A DNA stretch of 25,433 nt from an uncultured Oscillospiraceae bacterium (GTDB lineage: Bacteria > Bacillota_A > Clostridia > Oscillospirales > Oscillospiraceae). The notes below the pieces were generated by a model. That model had not been told where the DNA came from. It did no database searches and saw only the letters and a list, made by a program, of their open reading frames with translations. The translations under genes and the position numbers were made by a program. How positions within the stretch are numbered: position 1 is the stretch's first letter; each line of letters begins with the position of its first letter. This document shows positions 23,294 to 25,433 of the stretch, in pieces. The DNA is taken from contig CAJTTS010000049.1 in NCBI GenBank assembly GCA_910579155.1, positions 1-25,433 on the forward strand. Reading direction: 5' to 3'.

Positions 23294-25063
23294 TTACAGT
23301 TCCGTATATGAAATTTGTGTTCCGTTATAGTTAATAGTTAAGGACACATTTTGCTGAATCTCAAGCAGTACATAGTTTCCAGTTGTAGTACCCATATCAA
23401 AAACATTTACCGTACCACTATTACGGTCTGTGTAAATTTCCGGCTGGAAAGTGTAATTGTAAGGCAAGCCGCCAAAATAGATATATTGATACCCGGCACT
23501 TTTAATTACATACCATGTTTCTGTATCGCAAGAGCTTATAATATCCCTAAGTTCTTCTGAAAGTTCTTCCTTTGTTACTCTGGCACTTCTTCCAATATTT
23601 TGGTCTTTTAACGGCACATCTGAATTATCAAGTGAATCTTCTTTTTCCAGTGGCACTTCTAATTGGTTGTCCGGTGAATACTCGTCCATATAATAAAGCA
23701 ATTCATCTGCTTCTGATTCTGTAAGATATTCAACATTTGTAATGGAATTATTTTTATCCCGTAACACACGCAAATCTATACTTCCCTCGTTATCAAAAAT
23801 AAAATTTTCAAAAGAGCCATTCATTCGTAAGTCCATAAAAATTCTGACACGTTCACCGTGATAGTAGTAAATACCGTCTGTGACAGTGATTCCATGCTGT
23901 GCGTATTCTGTGGAATATTGATTCTCCGTTTTCTCTGTTTTATTTTCAGTTTCTTTTATATTTCTATCCGATTCGGTTTTTATTGATACTTCATTCGGCT
24001 TGCCATTATCTTTCAAAACTAAGTTATTGTTAGTCGCAGGAGAGGCGGCATACGCACCAGTCACAAAAAAACAAACGCAAACTAAAACAGAGAAAATAGC
24101 GGTAATGGCAATAATGCCCTTTGATTTTTTCTTAAATTTCATAATAGCACCTAACCTTTCTTTTAACTGTTCTGCTCCCTCTGTCAAAGTGACAGAAGCT
24201 AAAGAACTTTTGTAGAGATTGTTTGACTGCAAAAAGGAAATCAGAGTATCTCCATATTCACGCCTTGCTTTGTCGTCAAGTATGGATATAACTTTTTCAT
24301 CACATGACAATTCACAAGATTTATTCACTTCCTTTTCCAACAAATATACAAAAGGATTGAACCAATGGGCGCAGACAACAATCTGTATCAGCCATTTGTA
24401 GAACATATCCCTCTGCTTGTAGTGAATCAGCTCATGCACAAAGATATAAGACCATTCTTTATCGTCCAATTCGCAGGCTGGTAAAACAATTCTTGCACGA
24501 AAGAAGCCAATCATTATAGGGGAAGCAATCAACGGATTGCGGGATAGCTCCACTCTTGTTTTGATATTCAGTTTTTCTTCACAATCAGATAGCAAATTCA
24601 AGGTTTTAATATCCGATACTTCTGTACTACCCGCTTTGATGTATTGGATAAAGCCTTGGTAAATCGTTATCTTACGCACAAATAGAACCAATGCAAATAC
24701 TGACCAGATAAAAAACAGGCAGACGTATCTGTTAAATGGCTCACGCATAGCGGCGGCTATATCCCGGTCTGCCTGTATTGGCTCTGTTTTACTGTTATCT
24801 GTATTTGCGGGAGCTGGTACATTCGGGCTTGTGGGGATTTCATTTGTTATCACTGTTGTGCCGGGCTTTTCAAACAGGCTCCCAACAATCGTAGTATCGG
24901 GAGTAAAAGGAAGCAAAAACCGCAACGCAACAATTATCCAGATATAGTATTGCCATCGTTTGCTGAATCTGCTTTTATATAGCGGTTTCAATCCCAGAAT
25001 GAGAAGTAATAACAGTGTGCCGGAAACAGACAGCGACAATAATATTTTCATAAATTCATTCAT
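23294..25063 (-). CDS. BlaR1/MecR1-type M56 metallopeptidase sensor without a penicillin-binding domain, 589 aa
   Basis: Membrane sensor-protease expected to act on the BlaI-type repressor encoded just upstream. Hydrophobic helices lie at about residues 7-25, 40-53, 112-129 and 315-338. The zinc-protease motif is HELIH (210-214), with the second-half motif CELSCDE (250-256). The extracytoplasmic C-terminal part (340-589) begins with an asparagine/lysine/glutamate-rich linker and shows no STxK/class-D-like sensor, so the signal is probably not a beta-lactam. ATG 25063 follows GGAGA by 7 nt and overlaps the blaI-like gene by 8 nt. The gene is clearly A+T-richer than the left part of the window, suggesting a different origin. 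Confidence 0.88.
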   Translation of the reverse strand: MNEFMKILLSLSVSGTLLLLLILGLKPLYKSRFSKRWQYYIWIIVALRFLLPFTPDTTIVGSLFEKPGTTVITNEIPTSPNVPAPANTDNSKTEPIQADRDIAAAMREPFNRYVCLFFIWSVFALVLFVRKITIYQGFIQYIKAGSTEVSDIKTLNLLSDCEEKLNIKTRVELSRNPLIASPIMIGFFRARIVLPACELDDKEWSYIFVHELIHYKQRDMFYKWLIQIVVCAHWFNPFVYLLEKEVNKSCELSCDEKVISILDDKARREYGDTLISFLQSNNLYKSSLASVTLTEGAEQLKERLGAIMKFKKKSKGIIAITAIFSVLVCVCFFVTGAYAASPATNNNLVLKDNGKPNEVSIKTESDRNIKETENKTEKTENQYSTEYAQHGITVTDGIYYYHGERVRIFMDLRMNGSFENFIFDNEGSIDLRVLRDKNNSITNVEYLTESEADELLYYMDEYSPDNQLEVPLEKEDSLDNSDVPLKDQNIGRSARVTKEELSEELRDIISSCDTETWYVIKSAGYQYIYFGGLPYNYTFQPEIYTDRNSGTVNVFDMGTTTGNYVLLEIQQNVSLTINYNGTQISYTEL

Positions 25064-25430
25064 TTTCTTTTCTCCAAAATGTTTCAATCTCTTTCAATTC
25101 GTCTGCCGAAAGAATATCCTGCCGCAACAAGGTTGACACTAAGTTTTTCACATTCCCGCCGTAGACTTTATCAAGAAAGCTGTGGGTCTGCATGGTCTGA
25201 TATTCTGCTTCTGTTACCATAGCCACATACTCATTCTTCCTGCCGATTTTTTTGACTTTTAAGAACTTTTTTTCTCCTAATCGGGAAAGCAGTGTGAGTA
25301 CGGTATTATTCTTCCATTCGTTCCTGTCTTTCTCCAATTCCTCCATGATGACGGAGTATAAAGCTGCCCCTCCATTCCTCCAAATGATTTTCATTAGTAC
25401 CAATTCGGATTCAGAAATTTGCTGTGCCAT
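25056..25430 (-). CDS. BlaI/MecI/CopY-family transcriptional repressor, 124 aa
   Basis: Winged-helix repressor. Family landmarks are the N-terminal ISESELVLMKIIWRNGG, the recognition-helix area NEWKNNTVLTLLSRLGEKK and the wing GRKNEYVAMV. A helical dimerisation C terminus (SADELKEIETFW) follows. The length is normal for the family and the gene is complete, ending 8 nt inside the BlaR1-like gene. In the family, signal-activated BlaR1 leads to cleavage of BlaI and release of its operator. Its promoter and operator would lie beyond the right edge, so its target site cannot be read here. Confidence 0.9.
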   Translation of the reverse strand: MAQQISESELVLMKIIWRNGGAALYSVIMEELEKDRNEWKNNTVLTLLSRLGEKKFLKVKKIGRKNEYVAMVTEAEYQTMQTHSFLDKVYGGNVKNLVSTLLRQDILSADELKEIETFWRKENE

Positions 25431-25433
25431 TTT

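Overview
The window looks like part of a large mobile element (integrative element, plasmid or phage-like) from an anaerobic Clostridia/Oscillospiraceae-type Firmicute. The base composition is moderately G+C-rich, Shine-Dalgarno sites are strong (GGAGG), promoters are sigma-A-like, and the gene content fits: an SSB, an NAD+-dependent DNA ligase of clostridial type, many small zinc-ribbon and DUF proteins, a RloA/RloB defence pair and a BlaI/BlaR1 pair. No rRNA, tRNA, CRISPR array, integrase or relaxase is visible.

Layout. Positions 1-16,816 and on to 18,388 are almost entirely minus-strand operons. (1) 1-1833 is the ssb operon. (2) 2037-10391 is one long, tightly packed run of eleven genes read from a DUF1540-like gene through ligA, a YkgJ-like Fe-S/zinc protein and several unrecognised proteins to an XF1762-family protein. 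(3) 10622-12165 encodes a nucleoside-deoxyribosyltransferase-like protein, a small protein and a DUF1281/YubB-like protein with an embedded J-domain. (4) 12447-13619 holds two cysteine-containing proteins and a broken small gene. (5) 13846-16093 is a RloA/RloB abortive-infection-type cassette with its own promoter. (6) 16469-18388 holds a PAPS-reductase-superfamily protein with an internal triplication, plus small genes. (7) 18918-22673 is a plus-strand operon of small accessory proteins. (8) 22810-25430 is a visibly A+T-richer BlaI/BlaR1 pair followed by a chimeric sigma-factor-like gene, so an element boundary probably lies near 23,000-23,280.

Main discovery candidate. Six operon starts (five minus, one plus) share one regulatory module that is not explained by any gene. 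Each has a near-consensus promoter (TTGNNN, 17 bp, TATAAT). A leader follows with two short direct repeats (R1 about GTATCMGT, R2 about GTANCCGTG, 27-30 nt apart) flanking a small hairpin whose sequence varies but whose pairing is kept in most copies. Then comes at least one strong intrinsic terminator (two tandem terminators in five of six copies), and only then the ribosome-binding site. Three further terminators sit between co-directional genes with no visible promoter behind them. Built this way, most operons would be silent unless RNA polymerase is made terminator-resistant. I infer an element-wide antitermination or attenuation regulon, acting either through the leader RNA itself or through a factor that recognises R1/hairpin/R2. 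The RloA/RloB cassette is the one complete transcription unit in the element that lacks the module, which suggests separate acquisition.

All names below come from motif reading; no database search was possible.
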